Shown here piece after piece: positions 20,122 to 32,378 of a stretch of DNA of 64,000 bases. Within the stretch, counting starts at the first letter, position 1; each line of letters opens with the position of its first letter. The notes under the pieces were generated by a model, which was given only the letters and a program-made list of their open reading frames with translations, was not told where the DNA came from and searched no databases. The position numbers and the translations under genes are program-made. Source of the DNA: Gavia stellata (taxonomy: Eukaryota > Chordata > Aves > Gaviiformes > Gaviidae); NCBI RefSeq assembly GCF_030936135.1, contig NC_082610.1, positions 21,710,428-21,774,427 on the forward strand, written 5' to 3'.

Positions 20122-22611
20122 CTGGCCCCTCTGCGCACAAAGGAAGGCGGGCGGCATTTTCCCCCCAGAACAACGGAGAAGACAAAGAGGGGTTCCAAGC
20201 CATGCGCAAGAGAACCAAGTGACCTCTTCTGTACAAGTGGTTTGCTGCTAGAAGGAACCAGACCAAACTGGCTGAAAGCGGCAAAGTTGCAACAAAACTG
20301 TGCAAACAGCTATTAAATATTTCACCCCCACCTTGACATTCCTCTTCAAGACTGCCCTCAGAAATGGCCGGGGGGTCATATGGAGCTGTGAGCAGCCCCG
20401 GCCCACGCAGCACCCTCTGCACAGCAGAAGGAGCCTGCCCTGCCGGGGCTTGCTCTTCCCAGCCACAGCTGCTCCCCAAAATGCTGCGGGCGGCTCCCCG
20501 GGCAGGCTGAGTGCTGACCCTGGCAGGCGGCAGAGCCCCTGCCCCAGCACACAGCCCCCTGGGGCGTAGGGACCCTGCTTGGAAGGACTGTCCTGGGCAG
20601 CCCTGGGTGCACAGCCAGCTTCACGCCCCGCATCAGCCGTAACCCGGGAGAAGGCAGCTCTCATGGCCTGTCCCTCTGACGATGCAGTAGGGAAGCCGTG
20701 CTCAGCAGCACGTCTTCCGGCAACCTGGATAAAACTGTTGAGGCTTGTTCAGACAGATGCCTTGGATGTACCGGATTTTGGAGAGCCCTCCGGGATATTC
20801 ATGTTATGTGCCACTGCCCTGCAGCCAGCATCTTACCAGTAAAGACCTGTGAAGATTTCTCCACCTGGGAGCTCGGCTGCTCCTGCCGCTAACCTCTCTC
20901 TGCGTCGCTCCACTCCCCTCGCTGCCTGCAGGCGGTGCCCTCAGGCCCTGCTGCGCTTTGCAGGGCAGCTGCTCCTGGGCAGAGCTGTCTCTCGCAAGCA
21001 ATGCCCGCTTGCTATGAGCTGCCTCCGTCCTGGAGCCCAGCCCAGCTCAGGAGCAGAGGCCCAGCCCAAGGCGTCACTTGCTCTGCCCCTTCTGGGCTCC
21101 CTGGAGATGGCCCAGGGGCTCCAGGGCTGACAGCTCCTGAATGGGCAGCAGAGTCACCCTTGGGGAAGGGGACTTTTGAGCTGACTGTGCTAGTCACCGA
21201 TTGTCCCTCTCTGAAGAGTGGAGAGAGACCGATTCCAAAAGCATGGTTTGTCCTTCCACAGCATGGCCGTCTATGGGAGCTGTAAACGTTCCCCTCTGGA
21301 CACCGGATATTCTTGAGCCGAAACAAAAAGAACATGCAGGCAGTGACAGGGAGCTGTTGGTTGGCCCTTGTGCCAGGCGGGGATTCAGCTGAAGCAATGC
21401 AGACATCTCATCCCCAGCTGGAAGCCCTCGGGGAGGGAAGCAGCATTCAGCTCCCCCCCATGCAGCCCCACAGACCCCCACTGTTAAGGGGTGTCAAGCC
21501 TGGCCACCACTTCCAGCCACTCCGGCCCAGCACCCCCTCGTGCCATGCCGCTGGAGCCCAGTACAGACCAGGAGCACCCAGCAGAGTTCTGCCTGGCTGC
21601 TGGAGCCCAGCCCCGGTGCCTGGGGACCTGGAGCCTTTGCCCAGGCTGAGGGATGCAGCTGCCACTTTTCCGCGTGCAGCTGTTACTTGTAGCGAAGCTG
21701 GAGCGTGCCATCCCAGACATTCACACGCACAGACGCACAGACGCCACGGACGTGGACACGCAGAGGACACTGACACGGCCAGTCACACAGACTGCCACAG
21801 ATGAGGCGCTGCCGTCAACAGCACCCACACGCAGGACTCACATAAAACACAAACAGAGGCGGCCATGTCCCCTCCTCCTCGTGGGCTGCCAGAGGCAGGA
21901 GGCGCTAGTGTAGGCACACCCACACACACACATGCCCACACGACACTCTCTACCTTCACAACAGCGCACGCAGATAGTGCATGGGTCCCCTGAGTACTGG
22001 CAGAGCCCCCCTTGGTCCCCGGCCGGTACCCTGCCCGGACCCCGGCCCTCTGACCCACCCCACGGGTCCCCTACTCGCTGCCTGGTCCCTCTAGTGCTCC
22101 CTGCAAACATTCAGCACTCCCACATCTGTCCCGCAGGCACCCAACACTCGCCCGTCTCCCCAGGTGCCAGCGTGGGCCCTCTGCCTGCCTGATATCCCAG
22201 TCCGGACGCGAGGCCCCGCCTAGTCACCAGCTTGCTCCAGCTTGAAAGTTTGCTGGTGAAATCACACGCACACCCCCTGCACCCGGGTTTGGGGAAGATG
22301 CAAGACACTCACAGAGCCTCTTACTTGCCTCCCTTTGTGCTGGTCCCCCCCTGAGGTGGTTTTCAGGACACACACCGTTCCCAGCCCCGTGCCTGCTGGC
22401 CGAGACCCCCACTCGCTCCAGTAGCTGCACCGGGACCCAATACCGAGTAGCTGGCACCACAAGCCAGGGCTGCCTACACCCCCTGCTTGGCTGCGGTAGC
22501 TGGCAGCCAGTCCACCCACGCCAGCTCCCCCTGTAACCGGCACATCGTCCTTCCAGTTCCCACACACATGGCTTGAGAGTGAGATGACACAGAGAGATCG
22601 TTCAGGAAAAA

Positions 22612-22617
22612 TTTAAT
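22612..22617 (-). terminator. Poly(A) signal ATTAAA, copy 5
   Basis: Gene-strand ATTAAA, 44 bases after the expected stop (extra C in TAAGCAAGAC). Confidence 0.7.
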
Positions 22618-22660
22618 AAGAAGGTATAAGCAAGACAGGACAGACAGCATCTGTGTCCTG

Positions 22661-24753
22661 CTACCAATCACTTGTCCCTGGAGAGTCTCCGCTGGCATCA
22701 GGTTGTCCCTCATCTGAAACTCTCTTCAACAAGATTAGAGGGGACGAATCCTCTTGTGCCATCGGTCAGCTCTCCCACATACCAACCGTCTTCATCCACG
22801 TCTCCAAAGACGTACACGTATTGTCCAGCAACTAGAGGAAGCTCTAGTTCAGGCCGCTCGTTGGGACCATCGAAAAGGATCATAGCTGTATCGAGCTATG
22901 AACGCTCGAAGCTCTGCCGGTTGTTTTCTCATCGCCTCCAGCAGGAGGGACTCCTTGTCTGCTACCAGGTTAGCCTGGCACGGCCTGGAAACGCTACGCT
23001 TGGATCTTGCTCTTTTCCAGCCGTTCCAGTTCCTGAAATAGCTGCTGGCGTTGTTCCTTTAGCTTCTCATACCAATCATTCAGTTCAATCAGCTGGGCTC
23101 GAAACAGTGGCAGGGTTTCTTGGAGTTCCCTCTGCAAGCACGCGCCTTCCTCTTCTTTCCTCTGGAGCGCTAGCTTTGCCTCCTCATGTTCCTTCTCCAG
23201 CTGTTGACTTCTTCTGCCATTTCTCTCATGGCTTTCAGTTCACGCTCTGCCTCTTCCAGTTGGCTTTGAAGACAGACGTTCTTTGGGATGGCAGAATCTC
23301 GCTCGCCTGCCACTCGTGCTAGTAGTCCTTTCAGGTCAAGGTTTTCCGCTTGAACCTCTTCTGTCAAAGCCATCTGCCCATGGAGGCGAGCATTTTCTTG
23401 AGCCAGGCGGGTGTTTCCATTTGTCATCTCCGTGAGCTGCACCTGTAACTGCTCACGAGTTCGGCTGTGGGTGCTCACATCATAGGAGCCCTCTTCGTCT
23501 GCAGCCACTTGGGCCTGAAGCTCCACAGCTGCCTTCCGTGAGGAGTCGTCCTGCTTGTCCTGAGCCAGCAAAGCTCCATCAGCCTCTCCTGTTTCTCCAT
23601 CGCTCTGCTGAGGAAACGATGCCACACGCAGTTCCTCAGTAGAGCGTTGGATGGGCAGTGGCACTCGAGTATTGATCAGGCGATTGCTGGCCACCTGCAG
23701 TTGCCTGGATCTTTCTTCCAGCCGCGAGGCGAGGCCAGCTAGTTGAGCACTTTTCTGCCGCAGCCAATCTGCCTCCTTGCGGGCTTCTGGAGAGCCTTTC
23801 TTTTTCAGGAGGCGGCTCTCCATCTCAAGGGCCCTCTCTTGCCTCTCCAGGTCTTCCAGAAGACGCTGCAGGTGGGTGTTCTGCTCCAGGAGCTGGCTGC
23901 ACGTGCTGCCAAGCAGCACCAAGTCTTCCGCCTCTGGCACCTGGAGCTGAGCATCTGCCACTGCCTTGCATGTTGTTTGCTGCCCAGCACTGTGGCTTTC
24001 GGGCAGTCTTTCCTGTAGTGCCGCCAGGGCCCGGGGCCCGTTTCTGCCAGAAGAGCAGGAGCTCTGCATCTCCTGATGGCCCTGGTGCGCAGGAGGGCCT
24101 TCGGGCTGGGCCGTGCTGGGGGAGGCGGGCAGCTCGCCCTCCAACTGCTGCAGGATGTATTTGGTGAAGAGTGTCCTCTCCAGCTGCAGCTGGTTCTGGA
24201 GGTGGCGGATGCGGGCGGGCTGGTAGCCATCTCTCTCCCAGCAGAGCTTGCTGAGGACATCCTGGAGCTTGCTCCGGGCCTCCCTGCCGCTGCTGCTGGG
24301 CCTCACCATCTCCTCGGCCAGCTGCCGCTGCAGGGCCCGCGTCTGGCCAAGGGCGGTGGTGCACTCGTGCCGCAGCAGCTCCTGTTCCTCGCGGAGCTCA
24401 GCCTCCTTCCAGCGCAGCAGCTGGCGGGTCTCCACCACCCGCTGCCGCTGCTTCAACTCCAGAAGCCGCTGCACCTCCTGAGCCTGTCGCTGCTCCCACT
24501 CGGACTGGAGCCGCTCTGCCAGGAGCTGCTGCTCCCTGCCCAAAGCCGCCTTCAGCTCCCGCGTTTCGGTAGCGAAGCAGCGGCGCAGCTCCTGGGTGCG
24601 GTGCCGCTCTTCCTCCAGCTCAGCCCGTAGCGCTTCCAGCTCCCGCCTCTGCTCCTCCTTCTGCGCAAGGCTGCTGGGGGCCTGCACCGGGCCCCGGCGG
24701 GGCGAGGGGCGGCTGCGCGCCACGAGCCCCCTGCCCGCAACATCCCGCGTCAT
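22661..24753 (-). CDS. RIM-binding-protein-like gene, copy 5 (C-terminal half frame-shifted, probably by assembly errors)
   Basis: The frame is clean from the ATG (24751-24753) to about 23290, covering coiled coils 1 and 2 and the start of 3. Net +2 bases follow: insertions near 22721, 22875, 23015 and 23287 and deletions near 23212 and 23280. The break would remove the SH3. All breaks fall inside the low-quality region, whose right border lies within this gene. Residue 101 is Lys (LELKQRQ), a change shared only with copy 8. The leader is the GTCGCA type. Confidence 0.6.
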
Positions 24754-24871
24754 TGCGACGGCCACCAAACGCTGCTGCCCAAGGTCAGCAAGTGTTGCGT
24801 TCCTGGGGCTGCGAAGCCAAGACAGCGTCTGCCACGGCCGGGGCGGGTGAGCGTGGCCTTATGTGCATGTC

Positions 24872-24981
24872 CTGGCCCCGAGCTCACAGTGGAGGGGAGG
24901 GGCAGCATGGCCTTATATGGTAGGACCTGGCCCCGAGCTCACAGTGGAGGGGAGGGGCAGCATGGCCTTATATGGTATGAC
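24872..24981 (-). promoter_or_regulatory. 55-bp minisatellite promoter of copy 5 (two repeats)
   Basis: Two repeats at 24872 and 24927 with intact CCATATAAGG motifs. Confidence 0.7.
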
Positions 24982-27445
24982 CTGGCCCCTCTGCGCACAA
25001 AGGAAGGCGGGCGGCATTTTCCCCCAGAACAACGGAGAAGACGAAGAGGGGTTCCAAGCCATGCGCAAGAGAACCAAGTGACCTCTTCTGTACAAGTGGG
25101 TTTGCTGCTAGAAGGAACCAGACCAAACTGGCTGAAAGCGGCAAAGTTGCAACAAAACTGTGCAAACAGCTATTAAATATTTCACCCCCACCTTGACATT
25201 CCTCTTCAAGACTGCCCTCAGAAATGGCCGGGGGGTCATATGGAGCTGTGAGCAGCCCCGGCCCACGCAGCACCCTCTGCACAGCAGAAGGAGCCTGCCC
25301 TGCCGGGGCTTGCTCTTCCCAGCCACAGCTGCTCCCCAAAATGCTGCGGGCGGCTCCCCGGGCAGGCTGAGTGCTGACCCTGGCAGGCGGCAGAGCCCCT
25401 GCCCCAGCACACAGCCCCCTGGGGCGTAGGGACCCTGCTTGGAAAGGACTGTCCTGGGCAGCCCTGGGTGCACAGCCAGCTTCACGCCCCGCATCAGCCG
25501 TACCCGGGAGAAGGCAGCTCTCATGGCCTGTCCCTCTGACGATGCAGTAGGGAAGCTGTGCTCAGCAGCACGTCTTCCGGCAACCTGGATAAACTGTGAG
25601 GCTTGTTCAGACAGATGCCTTGGATGTACCGGATTTTGGAGAGCCCTCCGGGATATTCATGTGCACTGCCCTGCAGCCAGCATCTTACCATGTAAAGACC
25701 TGTGAAGATTTCTCCCACCCTGGGAGCTCGGCTGTCCTGCCGCTAACCTCTCTCTGCGTCGCTCCACTCCCCTCGCTGCCTGCAGGCAGTGCCCTCAGCC
25801 CTGCTGCGCTTTGCAGGGCAGCTGCTCCTGGGCAGAGCTGTCTCTCGCAAGCAATGCCCGCTTGCTATGAGCTGCCTCTGTCCCTGGAGCCCAGCCCAGC
25901 TCAGGAGCAGAGGCCCAGCCCAAGGCGTCACTTGCTCTGCCCCTTCTGGGCTCCCTGGAGATGGCCCAGGGGCTCCAGGGCTGACAGCTCCTGAATGGCA
26001 GCAGAGTCACCCTTGGGGAAGGGACTTTTGAGCTGACTGCGCTAGTCACCGATTGTCCCTCTCTGAAGAGTGGAGAGAGACCGATTCCAAAAGCATGGTT
26101 TGTCCTTCCACAGCATGGCCGTCTATGGGAGCTGTAAACGTTCCCCTCTGGACACGGATATTCTTGAGCCGAAACAAAAAGAACATGCAGGCAGTGACAG
26201 GGAGCTGTTGGTTGGCCCTTGTGCCAGGCGGGGATTCAGCTGAAGCAATGCAGACATCTCATCCCCAGCTGGAAGCCCTCGGGAGGAAGCAGCATTCAGC
26301 TCCCCCCATGCAGCCCACAGACCCCCACTGTTAAGGGGTGTCAAGCCTGGCCACCACTTCCAGCCACTCCGGCCCAGCACCCCCTCGTGCCATGCCGCTG
26401 GAGCCCAGTACAGACCAGGAGCACCCAGCAGAGTTCTGCCTGGCTGCTGGAGCCCAGCCCGGTGCCTGGGGACCTGGAGCCTTTGCCCAGGCTGAGGGAT
26501 GCAGCTGCCACTTTTCCGCGTGCAGCTGTTACTTGTAGCGAAGCTGAGCGTGCATCCCAGACATTCACACGCACAGACGCACAGACGCACGGACGTGGAC
26601 ACGCAGAGGACACTGACACGGCCAGTCACACAGACTGCCACAGATGAGGCGCTGCCGTCAACAGCACCCACACGCAGGACTCACATAAAACACAAACAGA
26701 GGCGGCCATGTCCCCTCCTCCTCGTGGGCTGCCAGAGGCAGGAGGCCGCTAGTGTAGGCACACCCACACACACACATGCCCACACGACACTCTCTACCTT
26801 CACAAGCGCACGCATGTGCATGGGTCCCCTGAGTACTGGCAGAGCCCCCCTTGGTCCCCCGGTACCCCTGCCCGGACCCCGGCCCTCTGACCCACCCCAC
26901 GGGTCCCCTACTCGCTGCCTGGTCCCTCTAGGTGCTCCCTGCAAACATTCAGCACTCCCACATCTGTCCCGCAGGCACCCAACACTCGCCCGTCTCCCCA
27001 GGTGCCAGCGTGGGCCCTCTGCCTGCCTGATATCCCAGTCCGGACGCGAGGCCCCGCCTAGTCACCAGCTGCTCCAGCTTGAAGTTTGCTGGTGAAATCA
27101 CACGCACACCCCCCTGCACCCCGGGTTTGGGGAAGATGCAGACACTCACAGAGCCTCTTACTTGCCTCCCTTGTGCTGGTCCCCCCCTGAGGTGGTTTTC
27201 AGGACACACACCGTTCCCAGCCCCGTGCCTGCTGGCCGAGACCCCCACTCGCTCCAGTAGCTGCACCGGGACCCATACCAGTAGCTGGCACCACAAGCCA
27301 GGGCTGCCTACACCCCCTGCTTGGCTGCGGTAGCTGGCAGCCAGTCCACCCACGCCAGCTCCCCCTGTAACCGGCACATCGTCCTTCCAGTTCCCACACA
27401 CATGGCTTGAGAGTGAGATGACACAGAGAGATCGTTCAGGAAAAA

Positions 27446-27451
27446 TTTAAT
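27446..27451 (-). terminator. Poly(A) signal ATTAAA, copy 6
   Basis: Gene-strand ATTAAA, 43 bases after the stop codon. Confidence 0.75.
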
Positions 27452-27493
27452 AAGAAGGTATAAGAAGACAGGACAGACAGCATCTGTGTCCTG

Positions 27494-29585
27494 CTACCAA
27501 TCACTTGTCCCTGGAGAGTCTCCGCTGGCATCAGGTTGTCCCTCATCTGAAACTTCTTCAACAAGATTAGAGGGGACGAATCCTCTTGTGCCATCGGTCA
27601 GCTCTCCCACATACCAACCGTCTTCATCCACGTCTCCAAAGACGTACACGTATTGTCCAGCAACTAGAGGAAGCTCTAGTTCAGGCCGCTCGTTGGGACC
27701 ATCGAAAGGATCATAGCTGTATCGAGCTATGAACGCTCGAAGCTCTGCCGGTTGTTTTCTCATCGCCTCCAGCAGGAGGGACTCCTTGTCTGCTACCAGG
27801 TTAGCCTGGCACGGCCTGGAAACGCTACGCTTGGATCTTGCTCTTTCCAGCCGTTCCAGTTCCTGAAATAGCTGCTGGCGTTGTTCCTTTAGCTTCTCAT
27901 ACCAATCATTCAGTTCAATCAGCTGGGCTCGAAACAGTGGCAGGGTTTCTTGGAGTTCCCTCTGCAAGCACGCGCCTTCCTCTTCTTTCCTCTGGAGCGC
28001 TAGCTTTGCCTCCTCATGTTCCTTCTCCAGCTGTTGACTTCTTTCTGCCATTTCTCTCATGGCTTTCAGTTCACGCTCTGCCTCTTCCAGTTGGCTTTGA
28101 AGACAGACGTTTCTTTGGATGGCAGAATCTCGCTCGCCTGCCACTCGTGCTAGTAGTCCTTTCAGGTCAAGGTTTTCCGCTTGAACCTCTTCTGTCAAAG
28201 CCATCTGCCCCATGGAGGCGAGCATTTTCTTGAGCCAGGCGGGTGTTTCCATTTGTCATCTCCGTGAGCTGCACCTGTAACTGCTCACGAGTTCGGCTGT
28301 GGGTGCTCACATCATAGGAGCCCTCTTCGTCTGCAGCCACTTGGGCCTGAAGCTCCACAGCTGCCTTCCGTGAGGAGTCGTCCTGCTTGTCCTGAGCCAG
28401 CAAAGCTCCATCAGCCTCTCCTGTTTCTCCATCGCTCTGCTGAGGAAACGATGCCACACGCAGTTCCTCAGTAGAGCGTTGGATGGGCAGTGGCACTCGA
28501 GTATTGATCAGGCGATTGCTGGCCACCTGCAGTTGCCTGGATCTTTCTTCCAGCCGCGAGGCGAGGCCAGCTAGTTGAGCACTTTTCTGCCGCAGCCAAT
28601 CTGCCTCCTTGCGGGCTTCTGGAGAGCCTTTCTTTTTCAGGAGGCGGCTCTCCATCTCAAGGGCCCTCTCTTGCCTCTCCAGGTCTTCCAGAAGACGCTG
28701 CAGGTGGGTGTTCTGCTCCAGGAGCTGGCTGCACGTGCTGCCAAGCAGCACCAAGTCTTCCGCCTCTGGCACCTGGAGCTGAGCATCTGCCACTGCCTTG
28801 CATGTTGTTTGCTGCCCAGCACTGTGGCTTTCGGGCAGTCTTTCCTGTAGTGCCGCCAGGGCCCGGGGCCCGTTTCTGCCAGAAGAGCAGGAGCTCTGCA
28901 TCTCCTGATGGCCCTGGTGCGCAGGAGGGCCTTCGGGCTGGGCCGTGCTGGGGGAGGCGGGCAGCTCGCCCTCCAACTGCTGCAGGATGTATTTGGTGAA
29001 GAGTGTCCTCTCTAGCTGCAGCTGGTTCTGGAGGTGGCGGATGCGGGCGGGCTGGTAGCCATCTCTCTCCCAGCAGAGCTTGCTGAGGACATCCTGGAGC
29101 TTGCTCCGGGCCTCCCTGCCGCTGCTGCTGGGCCTCACCATCTCCTCGGCCAGCTGCCGCTGCAGGGCCCGCGTCTGGCCAAGGGCGGTGGTGCACTCGT
29201 GCCGCAGCAGCTCCTGTTCCTCGCGGAGCTCAGCCTCCTTCCAGCGCAGCAGCTGGCGGGTCTCCACCACCCGCTGCCGCTGGTTCAACTCCAGAAGCCG
29301 CTGCACCTCCTGAGCCTGTCGCTGCTCCCACTCGGACTGGAGCCGCTCTGCCAGGAGCTGCTGCTCCCTGCCCAAAGCCGCCTTCAGCTCCCGCGTTTCG
29401 GTAGCGAAGCAGCGGCGCAGCTCCTGGGTGCGGTGCCGCTCTTCCTCCAGCTCAGCCCGTAGCGCTTCCAGCTCCCGCCTCTGCTCCTCCTTCTGCGCAA
29501 GGCTGCTGGGGGCCTGCACCGGGCCCCGGCGGGGCGAGGGGCGGCTGCGCGCCACGAGCCCCCTGCCCGCAACATCCCGCGTCAT
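27494..29585 (-). pseudogene. RIM-binding-protein-like gene, copy 6 (single-base frameshift)
   Basis: One extra C in a C-run (CTGCCCCATGG, 28208-28211; other copies have three Cs) shifts the frame at about residue 459, after ENARLHG. Translation would then read about a dozen foreign residues and stop, giving about 472 aa without the rest of coiled coil 3 and without the SH3. The remainder, including the whole SH3, is otherwise perfect. It lies outside the densest error region but is a homopolymer indel, so a residual sequencing error is as likely as a real null allele. GACACC-type leader. Confidence 0.6.
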
Positions 29586-29703
29586 GGTGTCGGCCACCAA
29601 ACGCTGCTGCCCAAGGTCAGCAAGTGTTGCGTTCCTGGGGCTGCGAAGCCAAGACAGCGTCTGCCACGGCCGGGGCGGGTGAGCGTGGCCTTATGTGCAT
29701 GTC

Positions 29704-29868
29704 CTGGCCCCGAGCTCACAGTGGAGGGGAGGGGCAGCATGGCCTTATATGGTAGGACCTGGCCCCGAGCTCACAGTGGAGGGGAGGGGCAGCATGGCCT
29801 TATATGGTATGACCTGGCCCCGAGCTCACAGTGGAGGGGAGGGGCAGCATGGCCTTATATGGTATGAC
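29704..29868 (-). promoter_or_regulatory. 55-bp minisatellite promoter of copy 6 (three repeats)
   Basis: Repeats at 29704, 29759 and 29814, each with CCATATAAGG; ends TAGGAC, TATGAC, TATGAC. Confidence 0.7.
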
Positions 29869-32330
29869 CTGGCCCCTCTGCGCACAAAGGAAGGCGGGCG
29901 GCATTTTCCCCCAGAACAACGGAGAAGACAAAGAGGGGTTCCAAGCCATGCGCAAGAGAACCAAGTGACCTCTTCTGTACAAGTGGGTTTGCTGCTAGAA
30001 GGAACCAGACCAAACTGGCTGAAAGCGGCAAAGTTGCAACAAAACTGTGCAAACAGCTATTAAATATTTCACCCCCACCTTGACATTCCTCTTCAAGACT
30101 GCCCTCAGAAATGGCCGGGGGGTCATATGGAGCTGTGAGCAGCCCCGGCCCACGCAGCACCCTCTGCACAGCAGAAGGAGCCTGCCCTGCCGGGGCTTGC
30201 TCTTCCCAGCCACAGCTGCTCCCCAAAATGCTGCGGGCGGCTCCCCGGGCAGGCTGAGTGCTGACCCTGGCAGGCGGCAGAGCCCCTGCCCCAGCACACA
30301 GCCCCCTGGGGCGTAGGGACCCTGCTTGGAAGGACTGTCCTGGGCAGCCCTGGGTGCACAGCCAGCTTCACGCCCCGCATCAGCCGTACCCGGGAGAAGG
30401 CAGCTCTCATGGCCTGTCCCTCTGACGATGCAGTAGGGAAGCCGTGCTCAGCAGCACGTCTTCCGGCAACGTGGATAAACTGTGAGGCTTGTTCAGACAG
30501 ATGCCTTGGATGTACCGGATTTTGGAGAGCCCTCCGGGATATTCATGTGCACTGCCCTGCAGCCAGCATCTTACCATGTAAAGACCTGTGAAGATTTCTC
30601 CCACCCTGGGAGCTCGGCTGTCCTGCCGCTAACCTCTCTCTGCGTCGCTCCACTCCCCTCGCTGCCTGCAGGCGGTGCCCTCAGCCCTGCTGCGCTTTGC
30701 AGGGCAGCTGCTCCTGGGCAGAGCTGTCTCTCGCAAGCAATGCCCGCTTGCTATGAGCTGCCTCCGTCCCTGGAGCCCAGCCCAGCTCAGGAGCAGAGGC
30801 CCAGCCCAAGGCGTCACTTGCTCTGCCCCTTCTGGGCTCCCTGGAGATGTCCCAGGGGCTCCAGGGCTGACAGCTCCTGAATGGCAGCAGAGTCACCCTT
30901 GGGGAAGGGACTTTTGAGCTGACTGCGCTAGTCACCGATTGTCCCTCTCTGAAGAGTGGAGAGAGACCGATTCCAAAAGCATGGTTTGTCCTTCCACAGC
31001 ATGGCCGTCTATGGGAGCTGTAAACGTTCCCCTCTGGACACGGATATTCTTGAGCCGAAACAAAAAGAACATGCAGGCAGTGACAGGGAGCTGTTGGTTG
31101 GCCCTTGTGCCAGGCGGGGATTCAGCTGAAGCAATGCAGACATCTCATCCCCAGCTGGAAGCCCTCGGGAGGAAGCAGCATTCAGCTCCCCCCATGCAGC
31201 CCACAGACCCCCACTGTTAAGGGGTGTCAAGCCTGGCCACCACTTCCAGCCACTCCGGCCCAGCACCCCCTCGTGCCATGCCGCTGGAGCCCAGTACAGA
31301 CCAGGAGCACCCAGCAGAGTTCTGCCTGGCTGCTGGAGCCCAGCCCGGTGCCTGGGGACCTGGAGCCTTTGCCCAGGCTGAGGGATGCAGCTGCCACTTT
31401 TCCGCGTGCAGCTGTTACTTGTAGCGAAGCTGAGCGTGCATCCCAGACATTCACACGCACAGACGCACAGACGCACGGACGTGGACACGCAGAGGACACT
31501 GACACGGCCAGTCACACAGACTGCCACAGATGAGGCGCTGCCGTCAACAGCACCCACACGCAGGACTCACATAAAACACAAACAGAGGCGGCCATGTCCC
31601 CTCCTCCTCGTGGGCTGCCAGAGGCAGGAGGCCGCTAGTGTAGGCACACCCACACACACACATGCCCACAGGACACTCTCTACCTTCACAAGCGCACGCA
31701 TGTGCATGGGTCCCCTGAGTACTGGCAGAGCCCCCCTTGGTCCCCCGGTACCCCTGCCCGGACCCCGGCCCTCTGACCCACCCCACGGGTCCCCTACTCG
31801 CTGCCTGGTCCCTCTAGGTGCTCCCTGCAAACATTCAGCACTCCCACATCTGTCCCGCAGGCACCCAACACTCGCCCGTCTCCCCAGGTGCCAGCGTGGG
31901 CCCTCTGCCTGCCTGATATCCCAGTCCGGACGCGAGGCCCCGCCTAGTCACCAGCTGCTCCAGCTTGAAGTTTGCTGGTGAAATCACACGCACACCCCCT
32001 GCACCCCGGGTTTGGGGAAGATGCAGACACTCACAGAGCCTCTTACTTGCCTCCCTTGTGCTGGTCCCCCCCTGAGGTGGTTTTCAGGACACACACCGTT
32101 CCCAGCCCCGTGCCTGCTGGCCGAGACCCCCACTCGCTCCAGTAGCTGCACCGGGACCCATACCAGTAGCTGGCACCACAAGCCAGGGCTGCCTACACCC
32201 CCTGCTTGGCTGCGGTAGCTGGCAGCCAGTCCACCCACGCCAGCTCCCCCTGTAACCGGCACATCGTCCTTCCAGTTCCCACACACATGGCTTGAGAGTG
32301 AGATGACACAGAGAGATCGTTCAGGAAAAA

Positions 32331-32336
32331 TTTAAT
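32331..32336 (-). terminator. Poly(A) signal ATTAAA, copy 7
   Basis: Gene-strand ATTAAA, 43 bases after the stop codon. Confidence 0.75.
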
Positions 32337-32378
32337 AAGAAGGTATAAGAAGACAGGACAGACAGCATCTGTGTCCTG

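Larger units (their letters stand above)
19837..22660. other. Spacer between copies 4 and 5
   Basis: Standard layout with three promoter repeats and the heaviest load of small indels in the window, such as ATTCATGTTATGTGCC near 20800, ACAACAGCGCACGCAGATAG near 21960 and CCCGGCCGGTACC near 22020. It carries the CCCAGACATTC variant near 21715. No gene recognised. Confidence 0.7.
13066..23290. other. Indel-dense region flanking the scaffold gap (suspected low consensus quality)
   Basis: Between these points, except about 18794-19768, sequence differs from other units mainly by one-base insertions and deletions. Examples are GCGCAAAGAG near 15245, GGCTTTGTTC near 15785, CCAGCTGAGGATG near 16670 and CTTTGGGATGG near 23285. 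Outside it, units differ almost only by substitutions. The change is abrupt and brackets the N gap, so it is best explained by poor polishing. Confidence 0.8.
24754..27493. other. Spacer between copies 5 and 6
   Basis: Clean sequence, standard layout, two promoter repeats. It combines CTGCCTCTGTCC and GCAGGCAGTGCC (as spacer 1-2) with CCCAGACATTC near 26560 (as spacers 6-7, 7-8 and 10-11), a mosaic. No gene recognised. Confidence 0.8.
29586..32378. other. Spacer between copies 6 and 7
   Basis: Standard layout, three promoter repeats. It carries CAACGTGG (30471), GAGATGTCCC (30850) and CCCAGACATTC near 31445, plus GCCCACAGGACAC near 31670, which is shared only with spacer 12-13. No gene recognised. 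Confidence 0.8.
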
